Source: Mycobacterium sp. URHB0044 (GTDB taxonomy: Bacteria > Actinomycetota > Actinomycetes > Mycobacteriales > Mycobacteriaceae). Taken from it: a stretch of DNA of 64,000 nucleotides. Below are positions 47,312-55,118 of the stretch, piece by piece. The notes under the pieces were generated by a model. That model worked only from the letters and a program-made list of their open reading frames with translations, did no database searches and was not told where the DNA came from. Where the stretch lies: contig NZ_JIAW01000011.1 of assembly GCF_000620625.1 (NCBI RefSeq), positions 62,001 through 126,000 of the forward strand. Direction: 5' to 3'. The translations under genes and the position numbers were made by a program. Each line of letters starts with the position of its first letter. The stretch's first letter is position 1.

Positions 47312-47988
47312 GCGTCCTCGTCGTCACCGGCACCAACACGGGCGTCGGCAAAACCATCGCCACCGCGGCGCTGGCCTGCCATGCACGGTTGGCCGGGATC
47401 GACGTCGCGGTGTGCAAGCCGCTGCAGACCGGCACCGCCGACGGCGACGACGACCTCGCCGAAGTACGCCGGCTCTCCGGAGTCAGCGAATTGCACGGCC
47501 TCGCACGGTTTCCCGAGCCATTGGCTCCCGCCGCCGCTGCGGCGCGCGTCGGTATGGCGTTGCCGACGCGTGCCGAACTGACGGCGTGGGTGCGCGAGGT
47601 CGACGGGCCGAGGCGCTTGACTCTGGTGGAGGGCGCCGGTGGCCTGCTGGTGGAGCTCGGCCAGGGCGGGGTGACGCTGCGCGATCTCGCATCGGATCTG
47701 GCTGCGTCCGTGCTCGTGGTGGTGGCACCGAGTTTGGGCACGCTGAACCACACTGCTCTGACACTGGAAGCCCTTGCTGCGCAAGGGATTCCATCGGCTG
47801 GGCTGATGATCGGCGCGTGGCCTGCCGACCCAGGAGTCGCCGAAACGTCGAACTGGGACGCGTTGGCGGCGCTGGCTCCGCTACGCGCAGCGTTGCCGAC
47901 CGGCGCCGGCTCGATGAGTGCCCAGGACTTCGCGAACCTCAGTGTGTCCGCGTTCGACCCCGACTGGGTGGCGGGCCTGGTGGGCTGA
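47308..47988 (+). CDS. bioD: Dethiobiotin synthetase
   Basis: The 226-residue ATPase closes the ureido ring of biotin using CO2. The P-loop GTNTGVGKT is at 8-16, KPLQTG near 38 and EGAGGLLVE near 110. The GTG start overlaps bioF and its TGA overlaps the next ATG (TGATG), so bioF, bioD and the ligase-like gene are coupled. Corresponds to Rv1570. Confidence 0.95.
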   Translation: MSVLVVTGTNTGVGKTIATAALACHARLAGIDVAVCKPLQTGTADGDDDLAEVRRLSGVSELHGLARFPEPLAPAAAAARVGMALPTRAELTAWVREVDGPRRLTLVEGAGGLLVELGQGGVTLRDLASDLAASVLVVVAPSLGTLNHTALTLEALAAQGIPSAGLMIGAWPADPGVAETSNWDALAALAPLRAALPTGAGSMSAQDFANLSVSAFDPDWVAGLVG

Positions 47989-48497
47989 TGGTCCACTCCG
48001 TGGAGCTGGTCTTCGACCCGGACACCGAGGCGGCGATCCGGCACGTCTGGGACGAGCTGCGCGACGCCGGAATACCCAGCCAGTCGCCCGCGAGCCGGCC
48101 CCATGTGACGTTGGCGGTGGCCGAGCGGATCGATCCGGCGGTCGATGGTCTCCTGGCGTCCTTGCCCGAGCGGTTTCCCCTGCCGTGCATCGTCGGTGCG
48201 CCACTGTTGTTCGGCAGATCGACCGCGATCGTTACGCGACTCGTGGTGCCGACGGCCGAGCTGCTGGCGGTCCACGCCGAGGTGCACCGATTGTGCCTGC
48301 CGCACCTGCAGCCAGGCCCCATGGCCAACAGCGTGCCCGGCCAGTGGACCGGTCATGTCACGCTGGCTCGGCGCGTCGGTCCGGCACACCTGGCGCGGGC
48401 CGTGCGCATCGCAGGACGGCCCTCGGAGATCAGCGGCAGCTTCATTGGCCTACGTCGCTGGGACGGAAATGCGAAGGCAGAGTTCCCGATCAGCTGA
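47988..48497 (+). CDS. 2H phosphoesterase (2'-5' RNA ligase-like)
   Basis: A 169-residue protein with two H-x-T motifs, RPHVTLAV near residue 38 and GHVTLARR near 124, the catalytic pairs of the 2H phosphoesterase fold. Such enzymes act on cyclic phosphates or 2',5' bonds. It corresponds to Rv1571 and is always linked to bioD in mycobacteria, though no role in biotin synthesis is known. Confidence 0.85.
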   Translation: MVHSVELVFDPDTEAAIRHVWDELRDAGIPSQSPASRPHVTLAVAERIDPAVDGLLASLPERFPLPCIVGAPLLFGRSTAIVTRLVVPTAELLAVHAEVHRLCLPHLQPGPMANSVPGQWTGHVTLARRVGPAHLARAVRIAGRPSEISGSFIGLRRWDGNAKAEFPIS

Positions 48498-48509
48498 CAC
48501 ACTCGGCTC

Positions 48510-49289
48510 GTGGACCGGATCGCGATCATTCGTACGGAAGCCGAGCGCCTCGCCGCCGTGTTGGCCAGCGCGGCACCCGACGCCCGCTGCCCGACATGCC
48601 CAGAGTGGACCGCGGCTGATCTGCTGTGGCACCTGACCGAGGTGCACTACTTCTGGGCCGGCGTGCTGTCGCAGGATGCCCGCGCCGAGGCCGACCTCGC
48701 GGCCATCGAGGAGGCCAAACCCGAACGCCCGACCGACATGGCCCATCTGCTGGCGCTGCGGGAGCGGGCCACGACGGCCTTGCTGGAGCAGCTCGCCCGG
48801 CTGGACGACTCCGAGCCGCGCTGGTCGTGGTGGCCGCCGGATCAGACGGCCGGCTTCACCCGCAGGATGCAGACCTACGAGGCGACGATGCACCGCGTCG
48901 ACGCGGAACTAGCGGCGGGTCTACCGATCGGCGACATCGACGCCGCCGTGGCCGCCGGTGCCGTCGACCATGCCGTGGACGTGATGTGGGGCTGGCTGCC
49001 GGACGGGGCGACGTACGAGGCACGTGCCGTGGTCGAGTTCGTGGCATCCGACGTCGACGGGCGGTGGCTCGTCGAGGTCGGGCACTGGACGGGTGTGGGC
49101 CCCGAGTCGGGCACACCCGTGGACGTGCCGATGGCGCGCAGGGCGGAGGCAGGGGAGCCGACGGCCACGGTCACAGCGCCGGTGGTCGACCTCGCGCTGT
49201 GGGCGTGGAGCCGCGGCGGCACGGTGGCGACCTCCGGTGCTGCCGCGTCAGTCGAGGCCGTGGGCGCGGTCGTCGCCAACGGTATGTAG
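48510..49289 (+). CDS. DinB-fold maleylpyruvate-isomerase-family protein
   Basis: A 259-residue protein with an N-terminal four-helix DinB-type domain (CPTCPEWTAADLLWHLTEVHYFW, about 30-52, with metal-site histidine) and a C-terminal mixed domain. The family includes mycothiol-dependent maleylpyruvate isomerase. Substrate unknown. It starts at GTG 48510, 12 bp after the previous gene, and its end overlaps the convergent YjbR gene by 42 bp. Confidence 0.75.
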   Translation: MDRIAIIRTEAERLAAVLASAAPDARCPTCPEWTAADLLWHLTEVHYFWAGVLSQDARAEADLAAIEEAKPERPTDMAHLLALRERATTALLEQLARLDDSEPRWSWWPPDQTAGFTRRMQTYEATMHRVDAELAAGLPIGDIDAAVAAGAVDHAVDVMWGWLPDGATYEARAVVEFVASDVDGRWLVEVGHWTGVGPESGTPVDVPMARRAEAGEPTATVTAPVVDLALWAWSRGGTVATSGAAASVEAVGAVVANGM

Positions 49290-49616
49290 AGCCGCCGCAA
49301 CCTTTTTCGGGACGCACATGCGCCAGGCGTCGACCACCAGCTCACGCAGTTCGTCGAGATCGATCGCGTCCAGCCGGACGTGGATCCAGTTGTATCTCAT
49401 GTCCGACGTGCGGGGCAGCATGAACTTGTCGGGCTCGGCAGCCACCATCGCCGCCCGCTCCTCCTTGGGGAAGCCGACGCCCAGCACCGTCTCGTCGCGC
49501 GAGAACGCAACGAAGACGATTTGGCCCACCCGAAACTTGATCTGATCGCGCACCACCACTTCGTACGCCCGCGGCAACGACGCGGTGACGCGACGGACGT
49601 CGTCGACGGTGATCAC
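49248..49616 (-). CDS. MmcQ/YjbR-like protein
   Basis: A 122-residue protein of the MmcQ/YjbR (CyaY-like) fold: VDDVRRVTASLPRAYEVV at the start and RYNWIHVRLDAIDLDELRELVVDAW late. Role unknown. I chose GTG 49616 because TAACGT (49629-49624 on the - strand) stands seven bases upstream as a leaderless -10; ATG 49646 would add ten residues. Confidence 0.7.
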   Translation of the reverse strand: MITVDDVRRVTASLPRAYEVVVRDQIKFRVGQIVFVAFSRDETVLGVGFPKEERAAMVAAEPDKFMLPRTSDMRYNWIHVRLDAIDLDELRELVVDAWRMCVPKKVAAALHTVGDDRAHGLD

Positions 49617-49650
49617 GTACGTGACGTTAGTAGGGGAGTCCGACATCTCC

Positions 49651-52600
49651 TCAAATGAAGAAGATGTGCTCGATCCACTCGCGCAGCGCCTGCGCGGGAT
49701 TGATCGGTACGACGGATTCCGGCACCTCGACGTCGGGAAGTGTCGTGGCAGCGCCCAAGTCGAGGATTTGCAGGAAGCGGTCGGCACCGGCCCGCGTTTC
49801 GAGAACCGCCCGCGCGCCATCGGGACTGAAGTTGAGATCGCCGGCGGCGTAGTCGGGTAGCTCGAGTTGCAGCGTGGTCAGGTCACCGCTGGGTGTCCGA
49901 ATCACCGTCGTGATACCAGTCGATTCCTCGCCGTTGAGATACGTGGATGCCCGCATGTAGGCGGCGTTGCCGTCTTCACTGAACGTCGTATACACGATGC
50001 CGCTGGAGTCGCGCGACGTCACCTTCACGCTGTGACCGTTGAGATCGAACAGCGTGTTCGAGCCCTTGCGGAGGAAGACAGCCAACGTGCCGGCCTCGTT
50101 GACGGTGAACCTTGGTGCGTCGCCGGGCCCAGCCAGGACGACCGGGACGGCGATGACCGAGGCACGGGTGAGATCGAGTCCGGTCACGACGAGCTCGTGG
50201 CTGCTTCCGTCGGAGAGCAACCTCTCCGTGACGAGGAAGCCCTTCGTTCCGTCGGCGCCCAGTACCAAACCCGGGGCCGGCCCGTCGATGAAGTCGGCCG
50301 GATCGCCATCCACGATGGTCGCCCCGATGGCCTGGCCCGTGACCAGATCGATCGCGGTCAATGTGGTGGTTCCCTGCCCGGGCGTGATCGAACTGTTGTT
50401 GACGACGACGTAGGCCTTGTTGCCATCGGCGGTGAACGTCGCTCGGGGGAAACTGTTGACACCGTCGGCGGCCAGCTTCATCGGCGAACCGACCGGTTGG
50501 CCCGTCACGAGGTCGATCACGGTCGCGTACGCGCCGGTCTCATTGGTTACTCCGGGCGTGTGCGTGAAGACGATTGCGCGGCTGTGCTGTTCGTTGGTCA
50601 CCATCGGCGAATTGAGGCTGCCGTCGAGTTGGACGCTCGACGACGTGCCGGTGGCGACGTTGATCGCTGTCAGGAGCGTCGTGGCGTCGTCTGGTCCCGT
50701 GACCGTCGTGACGTAGAGCCGGCTTTGGTCTGCGTTGAGCACAATCGCACTTCGGGTTGGTTGGAAAATGGCACCGCGGATGTACGACCCGTCGACCACG
50801 AACACCCGCGACGTTCCGTCGGGGCCGATGGCGTAGACCTCGGTGTGATCGCTGAGCGGGGCCACGTAGTAGCCGGTGCCGTCGTCGGCGTAGGTGGCAG
50901 CGGGTGCCTGGAGGCTGTTGAAGTGCAAGTTCGTCGAACCGAGGGAGGCTCCGGATGCCGTGTCCAGGACGCTGACATAGTAGGAAGCGTCGTGAAGTGG
51001 GGTAGCGGCGACGAGAGTGACCAGTTGCACGGTCGATCCGTCCCCGACGAACCGTGCCGTGGCGTCACTCTGGATGCTGACCGGGTGTGCCACGGTCCCG
51101 TTGGTGAGGTTGACGAAGATCAGCATGTCGCCACCGACGACCGGGTCCACGGGGTCCAGTCGGAGCATGGCCCGCGTGCCGGTGGCGTCCAGGATCAACT
51201 GACCGCGCGGTATGGCCCCGCCAAAATGCAACGGGTCGCCGACGGGCTGGCCGGTATGGCTGTCCAGAAGGATGACCGAGGTGGCCGCGTTGGAGGGTGT
51301 CGACGACTCCATGACGACCACCTGAACGATGCGGCCGCTCGCAGTTTCCAGCACCGGCCCCGAGGAGGTACCGAATGCGCTGCGCTCCGCCACCAAACTC
51401 TCGCCGCTGAGGTCGACGACGCTGACGTGGGTGCGGTCGTAGCGCTCGCCTATCTCGCGGGTGGTCACGTATATCCGCTTGCCGTCGGCGCTGAGCACCA
51501 CGTCGCCGGGATTCACCAGCTTGCCAACGATCGACACCGTGTCGGGGATGTCGGGTGGGCCGTCGAGGGCGACGATGTTCACGTCGGTGGCGTCGTCGCC
51601 TCGTTGCATGACGAAGAAGGCGCGCGTGCCATCGGCGCTGAGGACGAGGCCCTCGTCGGTGGGGACGCCCGCGCCTGTCGTCACGCTTGACCTGAAGTGG
51701 CCGGTTGCCATGTCGAACATGACGAGCCGGTATCCCTCCGCAGTTCCCGCGGGGCGGGCCAGCTGCCATCCGGTCTTGCCGTCCGGGCTGAACACGGGTG
51801 AACCGATGGGTTCACCGCCGAGGCGAAGGGGTGAGCCGACGACGTTGGCTGATTGCAGTGCAACGAGATTCACCGTGGCGGCCTGGGTGGCGCCGCCGTT
51901 GGGTGAGAACAAGGTCTGCAGCAGCCCGTGAACGTGCCATCCGGTGTCGGCGTCGCTGGTGATGACCTTGAACGAGTCGGGTCCGCTGTAGCCCTCGTTC
52001 GCGGTGTAGGTCCAGGTGCCGTCGTCGTGGATCACGACGTGGCCGTGCGCCCCGTCCTGCACCAGCCGGAAGGTGAGTCCCTCGGTTTCTCCCTCGTCGG
52101 GATCGGAGGCGCCGAGGCTACCGGTGATTTCACCGTTCTCGTCGACGATGAGGCTGTTCTGAGTCGGTTTCAGGGTGGGCGTGTGATTGAAGAAGGTCTG
52201 CTCGATCTCGCGGCGCGCCCACGCGAGGAGCGTCCAGATGCCGGGAGTGGCCGCGGGGGCCGCTGGACCGGGGGCCAGCAACGGCGTGAAGCCGAACGCC
52301 GACAGCACCGCGCTGATGATGTTCATTTGCGGCGCCGGTGCGGGCACTGGCGCAGAAAGGGCGGCGGGCAGGACCTGCTGGGCCGATGCGGCTGGAATGT
52401 CGGGCGTAGACGCGGCGACCCGGGCTTGGATCGGTGAAACAGCATGCGCCAGTGACGAAGTGACCTGTAGGTCGATGCCAGCGGGCGGCTGAGGGCCGGG
52501 CGGCGGAGTGTTCGGTCCCGAAGGTGTTTCCGTCGCCGGTGCAACCGTCTTCTGGTGCTGGGCACTCGGAGGTGTGGACTTGGCGCCGTGGTCTTCCTGC

Positions 52601-53028
52601 TCAGGCGAAGCCAGTGGCGGCGGCGGCGTAGCCGTGGTTGGTGGGGGAGGCGGCGGCGTCTCGGGCGTGGACGGTGGCGGCGTCTGTGTGGGCGAACTCG
52701 GGGTGGTGCCGTTCCGGCCGTCGCCTACGACGACGACCGGGCCGGAACCGTCCGAGCCGCCGGGTGTCGCCGACGTCCCTTCGGCGGGTGGGAGAGCCGG
52801 GGTCGTCGGGGTTTCGGCGTCGACGGTGGGAGAGGTCTTGGTGTCGGTTGTCGTGTCGGTCGTCGTGGGGCCGTTGCCCGTGGTGTCCGACGTGTTCGTG
52901 GTGGTGGTTCCGTCCGTGCCGCCGTCGGCGAACGCCGTTGGCAGGCCACCTCCAGTGCCGACTGCCGCGCCGATGCCGAGTGCGACGGCCAATGCGCCGA
53001 TCCGCCCGATGTATCTGCCGTACCCCAT
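49651..53028 (-). CDS. Large secreted protein: Thr/Pro linker, VCBS-like domain, beta-propeller
   Basis: A 1125-residue protein. Residues 1-35 form a signal peptide (MGYGRYIGRIGALAVALGIG, then a cleavage-like AFADGG). Residues 36-190 are Thr, Pro and Ser rich. A VCBS/cadherin-like domain follows (about 283-385, DDGTWTYTANEGYSG). The rest is a run of propeller blades with repeated phrases such as SADGTRAFFV, SADGKRIYVT and TADGNKAYVV. The C-terminus WIEHIFFI echoes REIEQTFFN at about 276. It is probably cell-surface or secreted; ligand unknown. It separates the two halves of the biotin genes. Confidence 0.8.
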   Translation of the reverse strand: MGYGRYIGRIGALAVALGIGAAVGTGGGLPTAFADGGTDGTTTTNTSDTTGNGPTTTDTTTDTKTSPTVDAETPTTPALPPAEGTSATPGGSDGSGPVVVVGDGRNGTTPSSPTQTPPPSTPETPPPPPPTTATPPPPLASPEQEDHGAKSTPPSAQHQKTVAPATETPSGPNTPPPGPQPPAGIDLQVTSSLAHAVSPIQARVAASTPDIPAASAQQVLPAALSAPVPAPAPQMNIISAVLSAFGFTPLLAPGPAAPAATPGIWTLLAWARREIEQTFFNHTPTLKPTQNSLIVDENGEITGSLGASDPDEGETEGLTFRLVQDGAHGHVVIHDDGTWTYTANEGYSGPDSFKVITSDADTGWHVHGLLQTLFSPNGGATQAATVNLVALQSANVVGSPLRLGGEPIGSPVFSPDGKTGWQLARPAGTAEGYRLVMFDMATGHFRSSVTTGAGVPTDEGLVLSADGTRAFFVMQRGDDATDVNIVALDGPPDIPDTVSIVGKLVNPGDVVLSADGKRIYVTTREIGERYDRTHVSVVDLSGESLVAERSAFGTSSGPVLETASGRIVQVVVMESSTPSNAATSVILLDSHTGQPVGDPLHFGGAIPRGQLILDATGTRAMLRLDPVDPVVGGDMLIFVNLTNGTVAHPVSIQSDATARFVGDGSTVQLVTLVAATPLHDASYYVSVLDTASGASLGSTNLHFNSLQAPAATYADDGTGYYVAPLSDHTEVYAIGPDGTSRVFVVDGSYIRGAIFQPTRSAIVLNADQSRLYVTTVTGPDDATTLLTAINVATGTSSSVQLDGSLNSPMVTNEQHSRAIVFTHTPGVTNETGAYATVIDLVTGQPVGSPMKLAADGVNSFPRATFTADGNKAYVVVNNSSITPGQGTTTLTAIDLVTGQAIGATIVDGDPADFIDGPAPGLVLGADGTKGFLVTERLLSDGSSHELVVTGLDLTRASVIAVPVVLAGPGDAPRFTVNEAGTLAVFLRKGSNTLFDLNGHSVKVTSRDSSGIVYTTFSEDGNAAYMRASTYLNGEESTGITTVIRTPSGDLTTLQLELPDYAAGDLNFSPDGARAVLETRAGADRFLQILDLGAATTLPDVEVPESVVPINPAQALREWIEHIFFI

Positions 53029-53141
53029 GACGGTGCCTCCCGAAGACCTACCTGGGGAGCCGTGTGAACCCCAACGGGACGCTATGGCCCGCTGCGGGAA
53101 AACGAATCGGGTGTTTCCCTACCCAATGTGCAGAATCGGCG

Positions 53142-53729
53142 TCACACGGCGCTGCGTGGCACGGTCGCGTGCGCTACACCGGTGACGAGCAGGTGCAATC
53201 CGAAGGCGAACCGCGCACTGGGATCGACTGTGAGGATGGACTGCTCTTCCGACAGTGCGCCCGCCGCGTCCCATTGAATGCGAGATTGTTCGTCGGCGGT
53301 GAAGCCGAGCACGTAATAAACGATGGTTCGGGCGACCAACTCTGCGTGTCCCCGGTCGATGCCCGCTTCCGTGGCGGCCGACGAGAGTCGGGTCAGGATG
53401 TCGTTGAGCGCTGCAGACTTCCCCGCCGCGAAACTGGCCGAGACGAGTTCGGCGCCGTCAGTGGTCGACAGCAGGGCATCGCGCAATGCCGAACTGACAG
53501 CCGTCATGCCGTCCTGCCACGCCGGATGGGCGTCGACGCGGGTCGTGGGCTCCAGGATGCGGTCGGCGACCGCGCCGAGCAGTTCCTGCTTGTCGGCGAA
53601 GTGCCAGTACAAGGCGCCGGGGCTGACGTTCAGCTCGCGGGCGAGCCGGCGCATGGTCAGATCGGCGATGCCGTAGTCGTCGAGGAGTTGCGTGGCCTTG
53701 TCGACCACGTCGCGTCGGTGCAGCTGCAC
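53142..53729 (-). CDS. bioQ: TetR-family biotin repressor BioQ
   Basis: A 195-residue TetR regulator with the HTH LTMRRLARELNVSPGALYWHFADKQ at about 24-48. Its place, divergent from bioB with a BioQ-type box between them, matches BioQ of M. smegmatis, which represses biotin synthesis genes. The GTG at 53729 follows the -10 TAGGAT on the - strand by six bases, so the mRNA should be leaderless, and the box overlaps this promoter, implying autorepression. Confidence 0.85.
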   Translation of the reverse strand: MQLHRRDVVDKATQLLDDYGIADLTMRRLARELNVSPGALYWHFADKQELLGAVADRILEPTTRVDAHPAWQDGMTAVSSALRDALLSTTDGAELVSASFAAGKSAALNDILTRLSSAATEAGIDRGHAELVARTIVYYVLGFTADEQSRIQWDAAGALSEEQSILTVDPSARFAFGLHLLVTGVAHATVPRSAV

Positions 53730-53734
53730 GCCTG

Positions 53735-53752
53735 TATCCTAAACACCGTTCA
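53735..53752. promoter_or_regulatory. BioQ operator and overlapping divergent -10s of bioQ and bioB
   Basis: TAAAC-ACC-GTTCA at 53740-53752 is a BioQ-type palindrome with one mismatch; on the - strand it reads TGAAC-GGT-GTTTA. TATCCT (53735-53740, + strand) and TAGGAT (53741-53736, - strand) overlap almost completely as -10 elements for bioB and bioQ. One bound repressor would block both. Confidence 0.75.
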
Positions 53753-53777
53753 AGTTCGTCGTGCAGAGGAGTACCGG

Positions 53778-54803
53778 GTGACGCAGTCGACTATCGACGA
53801 CACCGAGATCACGGACGTGTTGAGTCTGGCGCGGGAGCAGGTGCTCGAGCGCGGGGTCGGTCTCGATCAAGATCAGGTCCTTCGGGTCCTGCAGCTGCCC
53901 GACGACCGGCTCGAGGAGCTGCTGGCGCTGGCGCACGACGTCCGGATGAAGTGGTGCGGACCCGAGGTCGAGGTCGAGGGCATCATCAGCCTGAAGACCG
54001 GCGGCTGCCCCGAGGACTGCCACTTCTGTTCGCAGTCGGGGCTCTTCGCCTCGCCGGTGCGCAGCGCCTGGCTCGACATCCCCAGCCTGGTGGAGGCCGC
54101 CAAGCAGACCGCGAAGTCCGGTGCCACCGAATTCTGCATCGTCGCCGCGGTGCGTGGCCCCGACGAGCGCCTGCTGGCCCAGGTGGCCGCGGGCATCGAG
54201 GCGATCCGCAACGAGGTCGACATCCAGATCGCGTGCTCGCTGGGCATGCTGACCCAGGAGCAGGTCGACCGCCTCAAGGACGTGGGCGTCCACCGCTACA
54301 ACCACAACCTGGAGACCGCGCGGTCCTTCTTCACCAACGTGGTGACCACGCACTCCTGGGAGGAGCGTTGGGGCACCCTCGAGATGGTTCGCGACGCGGG
54401 CATGGAGGTGTGCTGCGGCGGCATCCTCGGCATGGGGGAGACGCTGGAGCAGCGCGCCGAGTTCGCGGCGAACCTGGCCGAACTCGACCCGCACGAGGTG
54501 CCGCTGAACTTCCTCAACCCGCGGCCCGGCACGCCGTTCGGTGACCTCGACGTGCTGCCGGCCTCCGAGGCGCTCAAGTCCGTCGCCGCGTTCCGGCTTG
54601 CCTTGCCGCGCACCATGCTTCGGTTCGCCGGCGGGCGGGAGATCACCCTTGGCGACCTCGGCGCGAAGCAGGGCATCCTCGGCGGCATCAACGCGGTCAT
54701 CGTCGGCAACTACCTGACCACCTTGGGACGGCCGGCCGAAGCCGATCTCGAGCTTCTCGACGATCTCCAGATGCCGATCAAGGCGCTCAACGCGACCATC
54801 TAG
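53778..54803 (+). CDS. bioB: Biotin synthase
   Basis: The 341-residue radical SAM enzyme inserts sulfur into dethiobiotin. The CxxxCxxC cluster motif is in GGCPEDCHFCSQSG near residue 78; a second, sacrificial [2Fe-2S] cluster uses later cysteines such as those in MEVCCGG. GTG 53778 has AGGAG six bases upstream; a longer upstream frame runs through bioQ and is not real. Corresponds to Rv1589. Confidence 0.96.
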   Translation: MTQSTIDDTEITDVLSLAREQVLERGVGLDQDQVLRVLQLPDDRLEELLALAHDVRMKWCGPEVEVEGIISLKTGGCPEDCHFCSQSGLFASPVRSAWLDIPSLVEAAKQTAKSGATEFCIVAAVRGPDERLLAQVAAGIEAIRNEVDIQIACSLGMLTQEQVDRLKDVGVHRYNHNLETARSFFTNVVTTHSWEERWGTLEMVRDAGMEVCCGGILGMGETLEQRAEFAANLAELDPHEVPLNFLNPRPGTPFGDLDVLPASEALKSVAAFRLALPRTMLRFAGGREITLGDLGAKQGILGGINAVIVGNYLTTLGRPAEADLELLDDLQMPIKALNATI

Positions 54804-55024
54804 TGCGCGATCATCTTCTAGTGACGGCACCCAAGTTCAACGTCTACACCGGCGAGCCGGCGGGCGGCACGGTTCCCGCTGCCGCACGACTCGGTCTCGA
54901 GCCGCCGCGGTTCTGCGCCGGGTGCGGGCGCCGGATGATCGTGCAGGTCCGGCCCGATGGCTGGGAGGCGAAGTGTTCGCGGCACGGGGTGCAGGACTCC
55001 AAGGATTCCGAGGAGAGGCGATGA
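54803..55024 (+). CDS. bsaP: Biotin synthase auxiliary protein BsaP
   Basis: A 73-residue protein from GTG 54803, which overlaps the bioB TAG, or 67 residues from GTG 54821 (TAPKFNVYTGEPAG). CAGCG and the later CSRHG supply cysteines for a metal or Fe-S site. The homologue Rv1590 is reported to be needed for mycobacterial BioB to turn over (known). Two copies of TCTAGTG (around 54800 and 54818) create the two start choices. Its stop overlaps the next start (ATGA). Confidence 0.82.
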   Translation: MRDHLLVTAPKFNVYTGEPAGGTVPAAARLGLEPPRFCAGCGRRMIVQVRPDGWEAKCSRHGVQDSKDSEERR

Positions 55025-55118
55025 GCCTCTCGGGCGAAGAGCAGAGTGCCCCGATGAGCCTCTCGGGCGAAGAGCAGAGTGCCCCGATGAGCCCCTCGGG
55101 CGAAGAGCCGAGTGCCCC
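55020..55118 (+). repeat. Three tandem 33-bp start repeats, in frame
   Basis: Units 55020-55052 and 55053-55085 are identical, beginning GATGAGCCTCTCGGGCGAAG; the third, 55086-55118, differs at two bases. Each encodes MSLSGEEQSAP (MSPSGEEPSAP in the third). In-frame ATGs occur at 55021, 55054, 55087 and then 55120. Confidence 0.9.

Noticed and set aside
53064..53777. bioB frame extending upstream through bioQ
   Set aside because: bioQ on the - strand is a clear TetR gene and bioB has its own GTG with AGGAG at 53778.
54922..55020. Longer start of the DUF2567-like gene inside bsaP
   Set aside because: It would overlap most of bsaP, while ATG 55021 has a good GAGGAG and the usual ATGA coupling.
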